DNA of 64,000 bases from Bradyrhizobium sp. ISRA430 (GCF_029909975.1 NZ_CP094516.1:5456001-5520000); one strand, 5' to 3'; shown: positions 20,590 through 30,313, counted from the stretch's first letter. A program made the numbers and translations. The notes: a model not told the origin generated them from the sequence alone.

Positions 20590-21024
20590 ATGCTTGAAGA
20601 GCTCTATCCGTGGATCAAGGCGCTGCACGTGATCGCTGTCATTTCCTGGATGGCGGGCATGCTCTATCTGCCGCGGCTGTTCGTCTATCACTGCGAGGCT
20701 GAAATCGGCTCGAAGCAGTCGGAGACCTTAAAGGTGATGGAGCGCCGGCTGCTCAAGGCGATCATCAACCCTGCCATGGTCGTGACCTGGCTCGCCGGGC
20801 TCTATCTCGCGTGGTCCGGCCACTGGTTCGCTTACGGCTGGTTGCACGTAAAGCTGGCACTGGTGCTGACGCTATCCGCGGTCCACGGCTTTTTTTCGCG
20901 CTGGTGCAAGGATTTCGCTGCCGACCGGCGCCCGCGGTCACAGAAATTCTATCGTATTATCAATGAGGTGCCGACCGTCCTGATGATTTTCATCGTGATC
21001 ATGGTGATCGTGAAGCCGTTCTAG
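20590..21024 (+). CDS. hemJ: Protoporphyrinogen IX oxidase HemJ
   Basis: A 144-residue, four-helix membrane protein. KALHVIAVISWMAGMLYLPRLFVYH carries the conserved His and Arg of the HemJ family, which oxidises protoporphyrinogen IX to protoporphyrin IX in bacteria lacking HemG/HemY, and C-terminal KFYRIINEVPTVLMI matches. The ATG at 20590 gives the usual length; a GTG at 20515 would add 25 residues without family support and would cover part of the candidate origin. No hemE or hemH is adjacent, though they often are in relatives. Confidence 0.9.
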   Translation: MLEELYPWIKALHVIAVISWMAGMLYLPRLFVYHCEAEIGSKQSETLKVMERRLLKAIINPAMVVTWLAGLYLAWSGHWFAYGWLHVKLALVLTLSAVHGFFSRWCKDFAADRRPRSQKFYRIINEVPTVLMIFIVIMVIVKPF

Positions 21025-21274
21025 GCAATCATCGTGATTGATCGCTCAGCGCTTCGGCTTGCGGAGTGAAGAGCGATTTTCTATATTGTGTTTATCCCAC
21101 CCAACGCAGGCGGATGTGGTTGTGGCCGAGCTTTTGAAGGCCGGACACCGCATCAGGTTTGAAGCCCTCCGGCACTCACCTTGCTAGACCTGCGGACCTT
21201 ACCTGCACCTGCTCGCGTCCGCATTTCTGAGCCTCCTCGCACCCCTCCCAAGGTTACCCCACAGGACCACCCCA
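21025..21274. other. Leader of rho without a gene
   Basis: 250 bp upstream of rho with no credible coding frame. It probably carries the rho promoter and an untranslated leader; rho is often autoregulated through its leader in other bacteria. I see no definite stem-loop or riboswitch. Confidence 0.4.
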
Positions 21275-22540
21275 ATGCGGGAAATTAAACTCCAAGACCT
21301 TAAGTCCAAGACCCCGGCCGAGCTCGTCTCGTTCGCGGAAGAGAACGGGGTCGAGAACGCCAGCACCATGCGCAAGCAGGAGCTGCTTTTCGCCATCCTC
21401 AAGCAGCTCTCGCTCGCCGAAACCGACATCGTCGGCGAGGGCGTCGTCGAGGTGCTCTCGGACGGCTTCGGCTTTCTGCGCTCACCGGATGCCAATTATC
21501 TGCCGGGCCCGGACGACATCTACGTCTCGCCCTCGCAGATCCGCCGTTTCGGCCTGCGCACCGGCGACACCATCGAGGGCCACATCCGCAGCCCGAAGGA
21601 AGGCGAACGCTACTTCGCGCTGTTGAAGGTCAACACGCTCAACTTCGAGGATCCGGAAAAGGCCAAGCACAAGGTCAATTTCGACAATCTCACGCCGCTG
21701 TTTCCGAATCAGCGTTTCCGCATGGAGATCGACGATCCCACGCGAAAAGACCTGTCCGCGCGCGTGATCGACATCGTTGCGCCGATCGGCAAGGGCCAGC
21801 GTGCGCTGATCGTCGCGCCGCCGCGCACGGGTAAGACCGTGCTGATGCAGAACATCGCGCACTCGATCACCGCGAATCACCCGGATTGCTATCTGATCGT
21901 GCTGCTGATCGACGAGCGCCCGGAAGAAGTCACGGATATGCAGCGCTCGGTGAAGGGCGAGGTGGTGTCCTCGACCTTCGACGAGCCGGCGGTGCGCCAC
22001 GTCCAGGTCGCCGAGATGGTGATCGAGAAGGCGAAGCGCCTGGTCGAACACGGCCGCGACGTGGTGATCCTGCTCGATTCGATCACGCGTCTTGGCCGCG
22101 CCTACAACACCGTGGTGCCGTCATCCGGCAAGGTGCTGACCGGTGGTGTCGACGCCAACGCGCTGCAGCGGCCGAAGCGCTTCTTCGGTGCCGCCCGTAA
22201 CATCGAGGAGGGCGGTTCGCTGACGATCATCGCAACCGCGCTGGTCGATACCGGCAGCCGCATGGACGAAGTCATCTTCGAAGAGTTCAAGGGCACCGGT
22301 AACTCCGAACTGATCCTCGACCGCAAGGTCTCGGACAAGCGTACCTTCCCGGCGATCGACATCTCGCGCTCCGGCACCCGCAAGGAGGAGTTGATCACCG
22401 ATCCGCAGGTGTTGAAGAAGATGTACGTGCTCCGCCGCATCCTGAACCCGATGGGCACGATGGACGCGATCGACTTCCTGCTCGACAAGCTGCGCTCGAC
22501 CAAGAGTAACGCCGAGTTCTTCGACTCGATGAACACCTGA
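21275..22540 (+). CDS. rho: Transcription termination factor Rho
   Basis: A 421-residue hexameric RNA helicase. It has an N-terminal Rho_N domain ([21 protein letters not shown]), an RNA-binding cold-shock-like domain ([20 protein letters not shown], about residues 64-83), Walker [13 protein letters not shown] (about residue 185), Walker [17 protein letters not shown], and the Q- and R-loops. No inserted or prion-like segment is seen, and the length is normal for the family. An intrinsic terminator follows. Confidence 0.98.
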   Translation: MREIKLQDLKSKTPAELVSFAEENGVENASTMRKQELLFAILKQLSLAETDIVGEGVVEVLSDGFGFLRSPDANYLPGPDDIYVSPSQIRRFGLRTGDTIEGHIRSPKEGERYFALLKVNTLNFEDPEKAKHKVNFDNLTPLFPNQRFRMEIDDPTRKDLSARVIDIVAPIGKGQRALIVAPPRTGKTVLMQNIAHSITANHPDCYLIVLLIDERPEEVTDMQRSVKGEVVSSTFDEPAVRHVQVAEMVIEKAKRLVEHGRDVVILLDSITRLGRAYNTVVPSSGKVLTGGVDANALQRPKRFFGAARNIEEGGSLTIIATALVDTGSRMDEVIFEEFKGTGNSELILDRKVSDKRTFPAIDISRSGTRKEELITDPQVLKKMYVLRRILNPMGTMDAIDFLLDKLRSTKSNAEFFDSMNT

Positions 22541-22565
22541 GCCGGTGCGCAAACGTCAGAATTCG

Positions 22566-22596
22566 AAAGGGCGCCTCGGGGGCGCCCTTTTCTTTT
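22566..22596 (+). terminator. Intrinsic terminator after rho
   Basis: GGGCGCC-TCGG-GGGCGCCC forms a strong GC stem, followed by TTTTCTTTT, 26 bp past the rho stop. Confidence 0.85.
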
Positions 22597-22858
22597 GTGC
22601 GGCTTTGCTGCGCGAAGGTGCAGCATGGCTGGTTTTCTGTTTCTCAGCATTACCGCAATTTAAGATATTGATTTTGCTAGTAAAAAGTAGAATATGGCCG
22701 AATCCGTTGGCCTGGAGTGGGGAGCTTTCGCAGCAAAAATGCTGCACTCTATCTTGCGGCGCAACACGCAGCACTTACTGCGACGGTAGAGCGACAAACA
22801 GAGCAATCGGCGACCGAAACGGTGTTTGCCTTTTCATCGGCACCCGGACAAATAGGCC
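22597..22858. other. AT-richer gene-free gap between rho and mnmE
   Basis: This stretch is AT-richer than its neighbours (for example around 22660-22700) and has no supported gene; the 22545-22961 open frame is not protein-like. A small hairpin GCTGCGC...GTGCAGC lies near 22606-22624. It probably holds the mnmE promoter. Confidence 0.4.
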
Positions 22859-24190
22859 ATGCATCCGCGAGACCAGACCATCTTTGCACTGTCGTCCGGC
22901 CGACCGCCGAGCGCGATCGCCGTGGTGCGTGTCTCGGGGCCGCAGGCCGGTCTGGTGCTGACGACGCTCGCGGACAAGTTGCCGGCACCAAGGCTGGCGA
23001 GCCGCAGGCTGCTCCAAGACAGTGCGGGCCTGCCAATCGACGATGCCGTGGTGCTCTGGTTTCCGGGGCCGGCGAGTGCGACCGGCGAGGACGTTGCTGA
23101 ATTTCATGTCCATGGCGGACGCGCGGTGCTGTCGGCCGTCTTCACAGCCATTTCTGCGATTCCGAATACGCGAGCGGCCGACCCCGGTGAGTTCACCCGG
23201 CGGGCGTTCGAGAACGGCAAGCTCGATCTCACCGAGGCCGAGGGCTTGGACGACCTCATTCATGCCGACACCGACCGGCAGAGGCGCCAGGCGCTGCGTC
23301 AGTTGCAGGGTCTGTTAGGCGATCGCGCGCGCGACTGGCGCGAGCGCATCATCGAGGCCTCCGCGTTGATCGAGGCCGGCATCGATTTTTCCGACGAGGG
23401 CGATGTACCGGTGGAGCTGATGGCGCCGGCGCTCAAGACAATCGGATCGCTCCACAGCGAAATTACAAAAGTGCTTGCGGCACAGGGTCATGCTGAACGT
23501 CTGCGCGAGGGCCTCGTGGTCGCCATCACCGGCCCGCCGAACGTCGGCAAGTCGACGCTGATGAATCAGCTTGCGCGCCGCGAGGTCGCGATTGTCTCGC
23601 CGCATGCCGGCACCACGCGCGACGTGATCGAGGTGCAGCTTGACCTCGACGGCTATCCGGTCACGGTGATCGACACCGCCGGCATTCGTGAGACCGATGA
23701 TCCGGTCGAGCTCGAAGGCGTACGTCGGGCCAGGGCGCGCGCTGCGGATGCGGATCTCGTGCTGTGGCTGACCGGTCCTGGCGCCGAAGCGGACGGGCGG
23801 CAGGATGGCGCCGCACCGGTCTGGCTGATCCGCAACAAGATCGATCTTGGCGACGAGGCTTCGATCGCAACCGCGGCGGCGGACAGGACGTTCGCAATTT
23901 CGGCACGGCGTGGCGACGGTCTGACGGAGCTGATCGAGGCACTGGTGGGATTCGCCGCTGCGTTCTTCGCAACCGGTGAGGGGGCGCTGGTCACCCGCGC
24001 GCGCCAACGCGACCTGTTGCGCCAGGCGGCGGATTGTTTGCAGCGCAGTCTGGGCCTTGTCAAAGATGGTGAAGAATTGGTAGCCGAGGAGCTCCGCGCC
24101 GCCGCCTACGTGCTGGGTCGCCTGCTGGGCCGGGTCGACGTCGAGGATGTCCTCGGGGCCATCTTCCAGAAGTTTTGCATCGGAAAGTAG
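22859..24190 (+). CDS. mnmE: tRNA modification GTPase MnmE (TrmE)
   Basis: A 443-residue GTPase acting with MnmG to install the carboxymethylaminomethyl group on wobble uridine 34 of tRNAs. It has an N-terminal folate-binding domain ([14 protein letters not shown]), a G domain with P-loop GPPNVGKST (about residues 225-233), DTAG and NKID, and the C-terminal FCIGK motif whose Cys is needed for modification. Followed by parS sites and mnmG. Confidence 0.98.
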   Translation: MHPRDQTIFALSSGRPPSAIAVVRVSGPQAGLVLTTLADKLPAPRLASRRLLQDSAGLPIDDAVVLWFPGPASATGEDVAEFHVHGGRAVLSAVFTAISAIPNTRAADPGEFTRRAFENGKLDLTEAEGLDDLIHADTDRQRRQALRQLQGLLGDRARDWRERIIEASALIEAGIDFSDEGDVPVELMAPALKTIGSLHSEITKVLAAQGHAERLREGLVVAITGPPNVGKSTLMNQLARREVAIVSPHAGTTRDVIEVQLDLDGYPVTVIDTAGIRETDDPVELEGVRRARARAADADLVLWLTGPGAEADGRQDGAAPVWLIRNKIDLGDEASIATAAADRTFAISARRGDGLTELIEALVGFAAAFFATGEGALVTRARQRDLLRQAADCLQRSLGLVKDGEELVAEELRAAAYVLGRLLGRVDVEDVLGAIFQKFCIGK

Positions 24191-24235
24191 CGCTAGTTCT
24201 TCAATGTAGAATTAGCCCTTGTTCCAGTGCTTCGT

Positions 24236-24251
24236 TGTTTCACGTGAAACG
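24236..24251. promoter_or_regulatory. parS centromere site 1
   Basis: TGTTTCACGTGAAACG holds the 14-bp palindromic core GTTTCACGTGAAAC bound by chromosomal ParB. It lies 45 bp after the mnmE stop. One end base departs from the 16-bp consensus. Confidence 0.93.
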
Positions 24252-24329
24252 TCGTTCCATATGGAACCTCGGCTACTTTGCATGGGGTTGTTTTGCCAAA
24301 AATGCGACGACGCCAGCATGCCGCGCATT

Positions 24330-24345
24330 TGTTTCACGTGAAACA
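24330..24345. promoter_or_regulatory. parS centromere site 2 (perfect)
   Basis: TGTTTCACGTGAAACA is a perfect 16-bp palindrome and the exact consensus of bacterial parS. It is in the mnmE-mnmG intergenic region. Confidence 0.96.
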
Positions 24346-24399
24346 TTCGAGGGCCAGTTTCCGCTTCCGGCTTTTTCCCGGCTGAGCTAAAAGTTGCCC

Positions 24400-26280
24400 A
24401 TGCGAACAGAGCGAGCGAGTTTCGACGTCATCGTCATTGGCGGCGGCCATGCCGGCTGTGAAGCCGCGGCTGCGGCTGCGCGGATGGGCGCGACAACCGC
24501 TCTGGTGACGCACCGATTTTCGACCGTAGGTGCGATGTCGTGCAATCCCGCCATCGGCGGCCTCGGCAAGGGTCACCTTGTCCGCGAGGTGGACGCACTC
24601 GACGGTCTGATGGGTCGTGTGGCTGATGTCGGTGGCATCCAATTCCGGGTTCTTAATCGTCGTAAAGGCCCGGCGGTCCGCGGTCCACGGGCCCAGGCCG
24701 ACCGGAAGCTCTATGCCGCGGCGATGCAATCCGCGATCCGTCAGACCGACGGTCTTTCCGTGATCGAAGGGGAGGCCGACGAACTGATCATGGCCGACGG
24801 ACGGGTGACCGGGCTTCGTCTGGCCGATGGCCGAAGCTTCCAGGCAGGAGCCATCGTCGTCACGACTGGGACCTTTCTGCGTGGTCTGATTCATCTCGGA
24901 GAGAAGAACTGGCCCGCGGGGCGCGTTGGTGAAGCGCCAGCGATGGGTCTGTCGAAGTCCTTTGAACGGGCCGGCTTCACCCTCGGGCGGTTGAAGACCG
25001 GGACGCCGCCGCGTCTGGACGGCACGACCATCGACTGGTCCGCGGTCGAAATGCAGCCCGGCGACGACCCGCCGGAGCCTTTCTCGGCACTGACAGATCG
25101 GATCACGACGCCGCAGATCCAGTGTGGGATCACCCGGACCACGTCCGCGACCCATGAGGTGATCCGGGCCAATGTCCATCGCTCGCCGATGTACTCCGGC
25201 CAGATCAAGAGCACCGGACCCCGTTATTGCCCCTCGATCGAGGACAAGATCGTCCGGTTCGGTGATCGCGATGGCCACCAGATCTTTCTTGAGCCGGAGG
25301 GGCTGGACGACACCACGGTCTATCCCAACGGCATCTCGACCTCGCTTCCGGAGGAGGTCCAGCTCGCGATTCTGGCCAGCATTCCTGGCCTGGAACGGGC
25401 GAAGATGGTCCGACCGGGCTACGCCATCGAATACGACCACATCGATCCCCGCGAGCTTGATCCGACCCTTCAGACCAAGCGGCTACGCGGCTTGTTCCTG
25501 GCCGGACAGATCAACGGCACCACCGGATATGAGGAAGCCGGCGGCCAGGGCATTGTCGCCGGGGTGAACGCTGCGCTTGCCGCCAGCGGCGCCGCGCTGA
25601 CGGTGTTCGACCGGGCGGACGGCTATCTCGGGGTGATGATCGATGACCTCGTCACCCGCGGGATCAGCGAACCCTATCGAATGTTTACCTCGCGGGCCGA
25701 GTACCGGCTGACGCTGCGGGCCGACAATGCCGACCAGCGCCTGACCGAGAAGGGCATCGATTTGGGGTGCGTCGGCAGCGCGCGGACCCGGCATCATCGC
25801 GCCAAGATGGAGGCCTTGAACGCAGCACGGACGCTTGCGAAGTCCCTGGCCGTCACCCCGAATGAGGCGATCAAGCACGGGCTGTCACTGAACCGGGACG
25901 GCCAGCGCCGCTCAGCCTTCGAGCTGATGGCCTATCCGGACGTAGGCTGGAGCCAGGTGCGCGCGATCTGGCCGGAGCTGTCGGCCATCGATCCGGTCAT
26001 CGCCACCCATCTCGAGATTGACGCCAAGTACGACGTCTATCTGGAGCGCCAGAGCGCCGATGTCGAAGCCTTCAGGCGGGACGAAGGGTTGGTGCTGTCC
26101 GAGGTTGACTACAAGCTGGTGCCGGGTCTCTCCAACGAGGTGCGCGCCAAGCTGGAGAAGGCCCGGCCGTTCACCGTCGGCCAAGCCGGTCGGATCGACG
26201 GGATGACGCCGGCGGCTTTGGGCATCCTCGCGGCCTATCTTCGCCGCGAAGCCCGCAAGACCTCGAAGGCAATCGCATAG
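24400..26280 (+). CDS. mnmG: tRNA uridine-5-carboxymethylaminomethyl(34) synthesis protein MnmG (GidA)
   Basis: A 626-residue FAD enzyme that partners MnmE in U34 modification. The N-terminal dinucleotide motif [14 protein letters not shown], the conserved [22 protein letters not shown] and the later [13 protein letters not shown] are diagnostic, and the C-terminal GidA domain contains [19 protein letters not shown] at 24400 is chosen over a TTG at 24394. rsmG follows, separated by a parS. Confidence 0.98.
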   Translation: MRTERASFDVIVIGGGHAGCEAAAAAARMGATTALVTHRFSTVGAMSCNPAIGGLGKGHLVREVDALDGLMGRVADVGGIQFRVLNRRKGPAVRGPRAQADRKLYAAAMQSAIRQTDGLSVIEGEADELIMADGRVTGLRLADGRSFQAGAIVVTTGTFLRGLIHLGEKNWPAGRVGEAPAMGLSKSFERAGFTLGRLKTGTPPRLDGTTIDWSAVEMQPGDDPPEPFSALTDRITTPQIQCGITRTTSATHEVIRANVHRSPMYSGQIKSTGPRYCPSIEDKIVRFGDRDGHQIFLEPEGLDDTTVYPNGISTSLPEEVQLAILASIPGLERAKMVRPGYAIEYDHIDPRELDPTLQTKRLRGLFLAGQINGTTGYEEAGGQGIVAGVNAALAASGAALTVFDRADGYLGVMIDDLVTRGISEPYRMFTSRAEYRLTLRADNADQRLTEKGIDLGCVGSARTRHHRAKMEALNAARTLAKSLAVTPNEAIKHGLSLNRDGQRRSAFELMAYPDVGWSQVRAIWPELSAIDPVIATHLEIDAKYDVYLERQSADVEAFRRDEGLVLSEVDYKLVPGLSNEVRAKLEKARPFTVGQAGRIDGMTPAALGILAAYLRREARKTSKAIA

Positions 26281-26281
26281 G

Positions 26282-26297
26282 CGTTTCACGTGAAACA
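26282..26297. promoter_or_regulatory. parS centromere site 3, overlapping the rsmG start
   Basis: CGTTTCACGTGAAACA holds the complete 14-bp core. It begins 2 bp past the mnmG stop and its GTG (26290) is the only ordinary start codon for rsmG. Confidence 0.92.
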
Positions 26298-27066
26298 GCG
26301 CGGCGGCCCGGGCCGGGATAAATCATCATCACGGCAATCCAAGGCAGGCGAGGGTGGTGGCCGTCGATCCGGACCGGCCCCGACGAGCCCGAAGATCGAT
26401 AGAGCCAGCGCGAACGATAAGTCGCTGGACTCTGTCCTGGCTACCGACAAGGTCACAGCACTCGAGCTCGCGCCGGTTTCACGTGAAACGGAAGTCCGGC
26501 TCGACCGCTACGTCGCGCTGCTCCGTGAATGGCAGGCCAAAACCAATCTGGTCGCGCCCTCGACGCTGCCGCACCTCTGGACCCGGCACATCGCCGATTC
26601 GCTTCAGCTCGTGGACCTCGCGCCGTCCGCAAAGCGCTGGGCGGACCTCGGCAGCGGCGGCGGTTTTCCCGGCGTGGTCCTGGCCTGCGCGATGGCGGAG
26701 ACGGTGGGTGCGAGCGTCCATCTCGTCGAGCGAATCGCCAAAAAGGCGGCTTTCCTGCGCGAAGCGATTCGGATCACGGCGTCGCCGGGGGTCGTACATC
26801 TCGCCGAGATCGGGGATAATGTGGATAGAATCACCGGTCCGGTCGATTGCGTCACCGCCCGGGCGCTGGCTCCGCTACATCAACTCATCGGCTTTGCGGA
26901 GCCGCTGATGCGTAATGGGGCAAAAGCGTTGTTTCTCAAGGGTCAAGATGTAGAGGCCGAATTGACCGAAGCCGCTAAATATTGGAATATTCAGCCTCAG
27001 CTCCACCAAAGCCGCACGGGTGACGGCTGGATCGTGGAACTGACGTCCGTCGAACGGCGCGGGTGA
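26290..27066 (+). CDS. rsmG: 16S rRNA (guanine(527)-N7)-methyltransferase RsmG (GidB)
   Basis: A 258-residue SAM methyltransferase that methylates G527 of 16S rRNA. The family core begins near residue 60 at VSRETEVRLDRYVALLREWQAK, with SAM motif WADLGSGGGFPGVVLA and VTARALAPL. The first 55 or so residues are Gly/Ser/Arg-rich and not part of the family core; yet no ATG/GTG/TTG occurs in-frame between GTG 26290 and the core. A CTG start is a possibility. It overlaps the open frame of parA upstream of that gene's ATG. Confidence 0.93.
   Translation: MKQRGGPGRDKSSSRQSKAGEGGGRRSGPAPTSPKIDRASANDKSLDSVLATDKVTALELAPVSRETEVRLDRYVALLREWQAKTNLVAPSTLPHLWTRHIADSLQLVDLAPSAKRWADLGSGGGFPGVVLACAMAETVGASVHLVERIAKKAAFLREAIRITASPGVVHLAEIGDNVDRITGPVDCVTARALAPLHQLIGFAEPLMRNGAKALFLKGQDVEAELTEAAKYWNIQPQLHQSRTGDGWIVELTSVERRG
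26475..26490. promoter_or_regulatory. parS centromere site 4, inside the rsmG coding region
   Basis: GGTTTCACGTGAAACG holds the 14-bp core and encodes VSRET of RsmG. It is the fourth site within 2.3 kb, upstream of parAB. Confidence 0.92.
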
Positions 27067-27086
27067 GGGGGAGTGGGGAATTTGCG

Positions 27087-27953
27087 ATGACCGTGATTGA
27101 CGAGCCGCAGCAAGAACAAACCCAAGAACATACCGAAGTGGTGCCGCACGGCCACCCCCGCATCCTGGCGCTGGCGAATCAGAAGGGCGGCGTGGGAAAA
27201 ACAACCACAGCGATCAATCTCGGCACGGCGCTCGCGGCAATCGGCGAGCGTGTCCTGATCGTCGATCTCGATCCGCAAGGCAACGCCTCGACCGGTCTCG
27301 GCATCGACCGCCGCAATCGCTCCTGCTCGACCTATGACGTGCTGGTGGGCGAAGCCAACCTGCGCGAAGCGGTGGTTGCGACCGCGGTGCCGCGGCTGCA
27401 CATCGCGCCCTCGACCATGGACCTCTCCGGCCTCGAGCTGGAGCTCGGCCACACGCCCGGCCGGGCATTCAAGCTGCGTGATGCAATCGGCTCGCTCAAC
27501 AACAACGTGTCGCCCGACGCCGACTACACCTATGTGCTGATCGACTGCCCGCCGTCGCTCAACCTGCTCACGGTCAACGCAATGGCCGCGTCGGACGCGA
27601 TCCTGGTGCCACTGCAATGCGAGTTCTTCGCGCTCGAAGGCCTGTCGCAACTGCTGCAGACGGTCGAGCAGGTGCGCTCGACGCTCAATCCGAACCTGTC
27701 GATCCACGGCATCGTGCTGACCATGTTCGACTCGCGCAACAATTTGTCGAACCAGGTCGTCGCCGACGTCCGCCAGTTCATGGGCGAGAAGGTCTACAAG
27801 ACCATGATCCCGCGCAACGTGCGCATCTCGGAGGCGCCGTCCTACGGCAAGCCGGTGCTGGTCTACGATCTCAAATGCGTCGGCAGCGAAGCTTATTTGC
27901 GGCTCGCCACCGAAGTGATCCAGCGCGAGCGCGAGCTGCGCACCGCGGATTGA
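27087..27953 (+). CDS. parA: Chromosome-partitioning ATPase ParA (Soj)
   Basis: A 288-residue deviant-Walker ATPase driving origin segregation with ParB. The motif KGGVGKTTTAINLG (about residues 33-46) carries the signature Lys; Walker B is VLIDCPPSLNLLT, and the DNA-binding surface follows. The N-terminal 25 residues are Gln/Glu-rich. The ATG at 27087 follows a GGGGAA ribosome site; GTG upstream is possible. A palindromic repeat separates it from parB. Confidence 0.97.
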   Translation: MTVIDEPQQEQTQEHTEVVPHGHPRILALANQKGGVGKTTTAINLGTALAAIGERVLIVDLDPQGNASTGLGIDRRNRSCSTYDVLVGEANLREAVVATAVPRLHIAPSTMDLSGLELELGHTPGRAFKLRDAIGSLNNNVSPDADYTYVLIDCPPSLNLLTVNAMAASDAILVPLQCEFFALEGLSQLLQTVEQVRSTLNPNLSIHGIVLTMFDSRNNLSNQVVADVRQFMGEKVYKTMIPRNVRISEAPSYGKPVLVYDLKCVGSEAYLRLATEVIQRERELRTAD

Positions 27954-27964
27954 TACTGCCGTTC

Positions 27965-28052
27965 CGTAGGGTGGGTTAGCGAAGCGTACCCCACCAAGTG
28001 TCCCGCTCCGAGCAAACCAGTGGTGGGTTACGCTTCGCTAACCCACCCTACG
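27965..28052. repeat. Intergenic palindromic repeat, family B (copy 2), between parA and parB
   Basis: Arms CGTAGGGTGGGTTAGCGAAG and CTTCGCTAACCCACCCTACG face each other around a middle section that repeats the same unit. It is close to the copy at 4157-4270. Located 12 bp past parA, so transcription to parB crosses it. Confidence 0.9.
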
Positions 28053-28111
28053 AGTCTACGTTTCGAAATTCAGTTCTGGAGTGCTGCTAAGTGAATCCAA
28101 GGGAGCTGGCG

Positions 28112-28996
28112 ATGGCCGACGAAGCGCGTTCGCGACTGGGCCGAGGTCTTGCGAGTCTGATCGGTGACGTCGGCGGCGAGGCGGCGCATGTCGAGCGTCC
28201 GCGCACGCAGCGCAAGGTGCCGATCGAATTCCTCAAGCCGAATCCGCGCAACCCGCGCCGCACCTTTCCGGAAGTCGAGCTCAAGGAGCTAAGCGACTCC
28301 ATCAAGCAGCACGGCGTGATCCAGCCGATCATCGTGCGTCCGGTGAAGGGCACACAGGACCGCTATGAGATCATTGCCGGCGAACGGCGCTGGCGCGCCT
28401 CGCAGCTTGCTGGCCTGCACGAAGTGCCGATCGTGCCGGTCGACATCAGCGATAGCGATGCGCTGGAATTCGCGATCATCGAGAACGTGCAGCGCGAAGA
28501 CCTCAACCCGATGGAAGAGGCGAAGGGCTATCACGCGCTCGCGGGTGAGTTCAAACGCAGCCAGGACGACATTGCCAAGGTCGTCGGCAAGAGCCGTAGC
28601 CACGTCGCCAACATGATGCGGCTGACAAAACTGCCGGCCGAGGTGCAGGCCTTCATCGCGAGCGGGGAGCTGACGGCCGGCCATGCCCGCGCGCTGATCG
28701 GCGTGCCCGATCCGCTCGCCGCCGCCAAGCGCATCGTCGAGGAGGGCCTCAACGTCCGCCAGGCCGAGGCGCTCGCGCATGAGGAGGGCGTGCCGGAGCG
28801 CAAGCCGCAGAAGGCGCGCGCCGGGGCCAAGGAGAAGGATCCCGATACGATCGATCTGGAGAAGCGCGTCAGCGACGCGCTCGGACTCAAGGTCACGGTG
28901 AACCACCGCGATCCCGGTGGCTCCGTGCAGATCAACTACCGCAACCTCGAGCAGCTTGATGAGGTGATGCGGCGGCTGGCGAAGGGCAATCTCTGA
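28112..28996 (+). CDS. parB: Chromosome-partitioning protein ParB (Spo0J)
   Basis: A 294-residue parS-binding CTPase clamp. Residues 1-15 (RLGRGLASLIG) match the ParA-stimulating N-terminus; the CTP-binding ParB/Srx domain has ELSDSIKQHGVIQPIIVRP and GERRWRASQLAG; the HTH region contains QDDIAKVVGKSRSHVANMMR; and the dimerisation tail ends the protein. GGGAG before ATG 28112 supports this start over GTG 28091. Four parS sites lie 1.6-3.9 kb upstream. Confidence 0.97.
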   Translation: MADEARSRLGRGLASLIGDVGGEAAHVERPRTQRKVPIEFLKPNPRNPRRTFPEVELKELSDSIKQHGVIQPIIVRPVKGTQDRYEIIAGERRWRASQLAGLHEVPIVPVDISDSDALEFAIIENVQREDLNPMEEAKGYHALAGEFKRSQDDIAKVVGKSRSHVANMMRLTKLPAEVQAFIASGELTAGHARALIGVPDPLAAAKRIVEEGLNVRQAEALAHEEGVPERKPQKARAGAKEKDPDTIDLEKRVSDALGLKVTVNHRDPGGSVQINYRNLEQLDEVMRRLAKGNL

Positions 28997-29002
28997 CTCC
29001 GC

Positions 29003-29031
29003 CGTCATTCCGGGGCGCGCGACGGAATGAC
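29003..29031. repeat. Short family C palindrome
   Basis: CGTCATTCCGGGGCGCGCGACGGAATGAC is the end arms of a family C repeat without its middle. Located after parB; may act as a terminator. Confidence 0.6.
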
Positions 29032-29063
29032 TGCGTTTTATCGTGCATCCATGTGCCCTCTAT

Positions 29064-29155
29064 CACCCTCACCCTGAAGCGGCGTCTCGAAGGGCGAGGA
29101 GCACCGGCCGGGCCTTCATCCTTCGAGACGCGCGTTCCGCGCTCCTCAGGATGGG
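29064..29155. repeat. Intergenic palindromic repeat, family D
   Basis: Arms with CGTCTCGAAGG and CCTTCGAGACG around a GC-rich centre, ending CCTCAGGATGG. A related half-element occurs at 53703-53750. Confidence 0.6.
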
Positions 29156-29176
29156 GAACCGACATCTCCACACATC

Positions 29177-29254
29177 GTCATTGCGAGCGCAGCGAAGCAA
29201 TCCAGAATCTCCCCGCGGAGGGACTCTGGATTGCTTCGCTGCGCTCGCAATGAC
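29177..29254. repeat. Intergenic palindromic repeat, family A (copy 2)
   Basis: Same unit as 4043-4128: GTCATTGCGAGCGCAGCGAA...GCAATCCAGAATC, then GACTCTGGATTGCTTCGC...CGCAATGAC. It sits between parB and holA with family C and D elements. Confidence 0.9.
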
Positions 29255-29272
29255 GTTTGGAGAGAGCGGAGC

Positions 29273-30301
29273 TCAGCTCCGCCGCTTCGCATTCGCGGCG
29301 ATTGCCATCAGTGTGCGCTGGGCGATCGCGGCGGCAAGGGCCGGCTGCTTGCGCGTGTCGAGCGCGGCGGTTGCGAGCTGCTCGATGATGCCTGCGAGAC
29401 GCGGTACGGTGAAATTGCGCAGCGCCGTCTCGACCGCGGGCTTTCGTGAAAAGTGCAGACGCGGAAATCCGCCGTCGAGCACGGCGGAGGCCGGCGTGCC
29501 GTCGGCGATCGCGAGCGCGGACTTGTGCAGCCAGGCGGCCTGACGCTGCGCCGCGGAGATGATCACGCCAGGATAGGTGCCGGCGATCATGGCTTTGGCG
29601 AACTCACTCTCGACGACATCCGGCCGGCCGGCGAAAGCGCCGTCGACGATCGGGTCGAGCTTCAGCTCGGAGGCGTCGGCGACGACGGCCATGACATCAT
29701 CGAGCGTGATCTCGCCTCTGCCGTGCGCATAGAGCGTCAGCTTGCGCAGCTCGTTGCGCGAGGCCTGACGGTCGCCGCCGAGGAAGGACATCAGCGCGGC
29801 GCGGGCATCCTGCGCGATGCGCAGGTTCGCGATACGAAGCTCGTCCTCCATCAGCTTGGCGAGGTCGCGCTCGGTGTCGGGATAGCAGCCGATCGCCACG
29901 GCCGTCTTGGCGCGTTCGCAGGCCTTGCGCAGCGGCGACTCCGGCCGCAGCTCGCCGGCCTCGATTACGATGCGGCAATCCCTCACCTGCATCTCGGCCA
30001 GCGTGTCGATGCCGCTGGCAAAGCTGCGCGAGCCCGCACGCACGCGGATGGCGCGGCGGCCGCCGAACAACGGAACGGTCATGGCTTCATCGACAAGCCG
30101 TGATGGTTCGCCGGACAGCTCGTCGCCGTCGAGTTTCACGAGCGAGAAGGGATCATTCGGATCGTCGACGGCTGAGGCAATCAGCGCATCGGCGCGCTCG
30201 CGCACGAGGCCGGCGTCGGGACCGTACAGCAGGATGATCGGCCGGCCCGCATCGGGACGGGCGAGGAAGGCATCGATCTCTTTTCCGCGCAGCGCGACCA
30301 T
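29273..30301 (-). CDS. holA: DNA polymerase III delta subunit (clamp loader)
   Basis: A 342-residue protein that opens the beta sliding clamp in the clamp-loader complex. It has the domain I P-loop-like region ILLYGPDAGLVRERADALI, the inactive ATPase fold, an alpha-helical clamp-binding region and C-terminal family match KPAVETALRNFTVPRLAGIIEQL. Co-directional with lptE and leuS, 168 bp after lptE with a repeat between. Confidence 0.93.
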   Translation of the reverse strand: MVALRGKEIDAFLARPDAGRPIILLYGPDAGLVRERADALIASAVDDPNDPFSLVKLDGDELSGEPSRLVDEAMTVPLFGGRRAIRVRAGSRSFASGIDTLAEMQVRDCRIVIEAGELRPESPLRKACERAKTAVAIGCYPDTERDLAKLMEDELRIANLRIAQDARAALMSFLGGDRQASRNELRKLTLYAHGRGEITLDDVMAVVADASELKLDPIVDGAFAGRPDVVESEFAKAMIAGTYPGVIISAAQRQAAWLHKSALAIADGTPASAVLDGGFPRLHFSRKPAVETALRNFTVPRLAGIIEQLATAALDTRKQPALAAAIAQRTLMAIAANAKRRS

Positions 30302-30313
30302 TTCGCCTCAGGA

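Noticed and set aside
22545..22961. Open frame after rho into mnmE
   Set aside because: It begins inside the rho terminator and overlaps mnmE in another frame; the product is not protein-like.
29043..29543. Open frame through the repeats between parB and holA
   Set aside because: It consists of repeat sequence and then antisense holA; no ribosome site or family.
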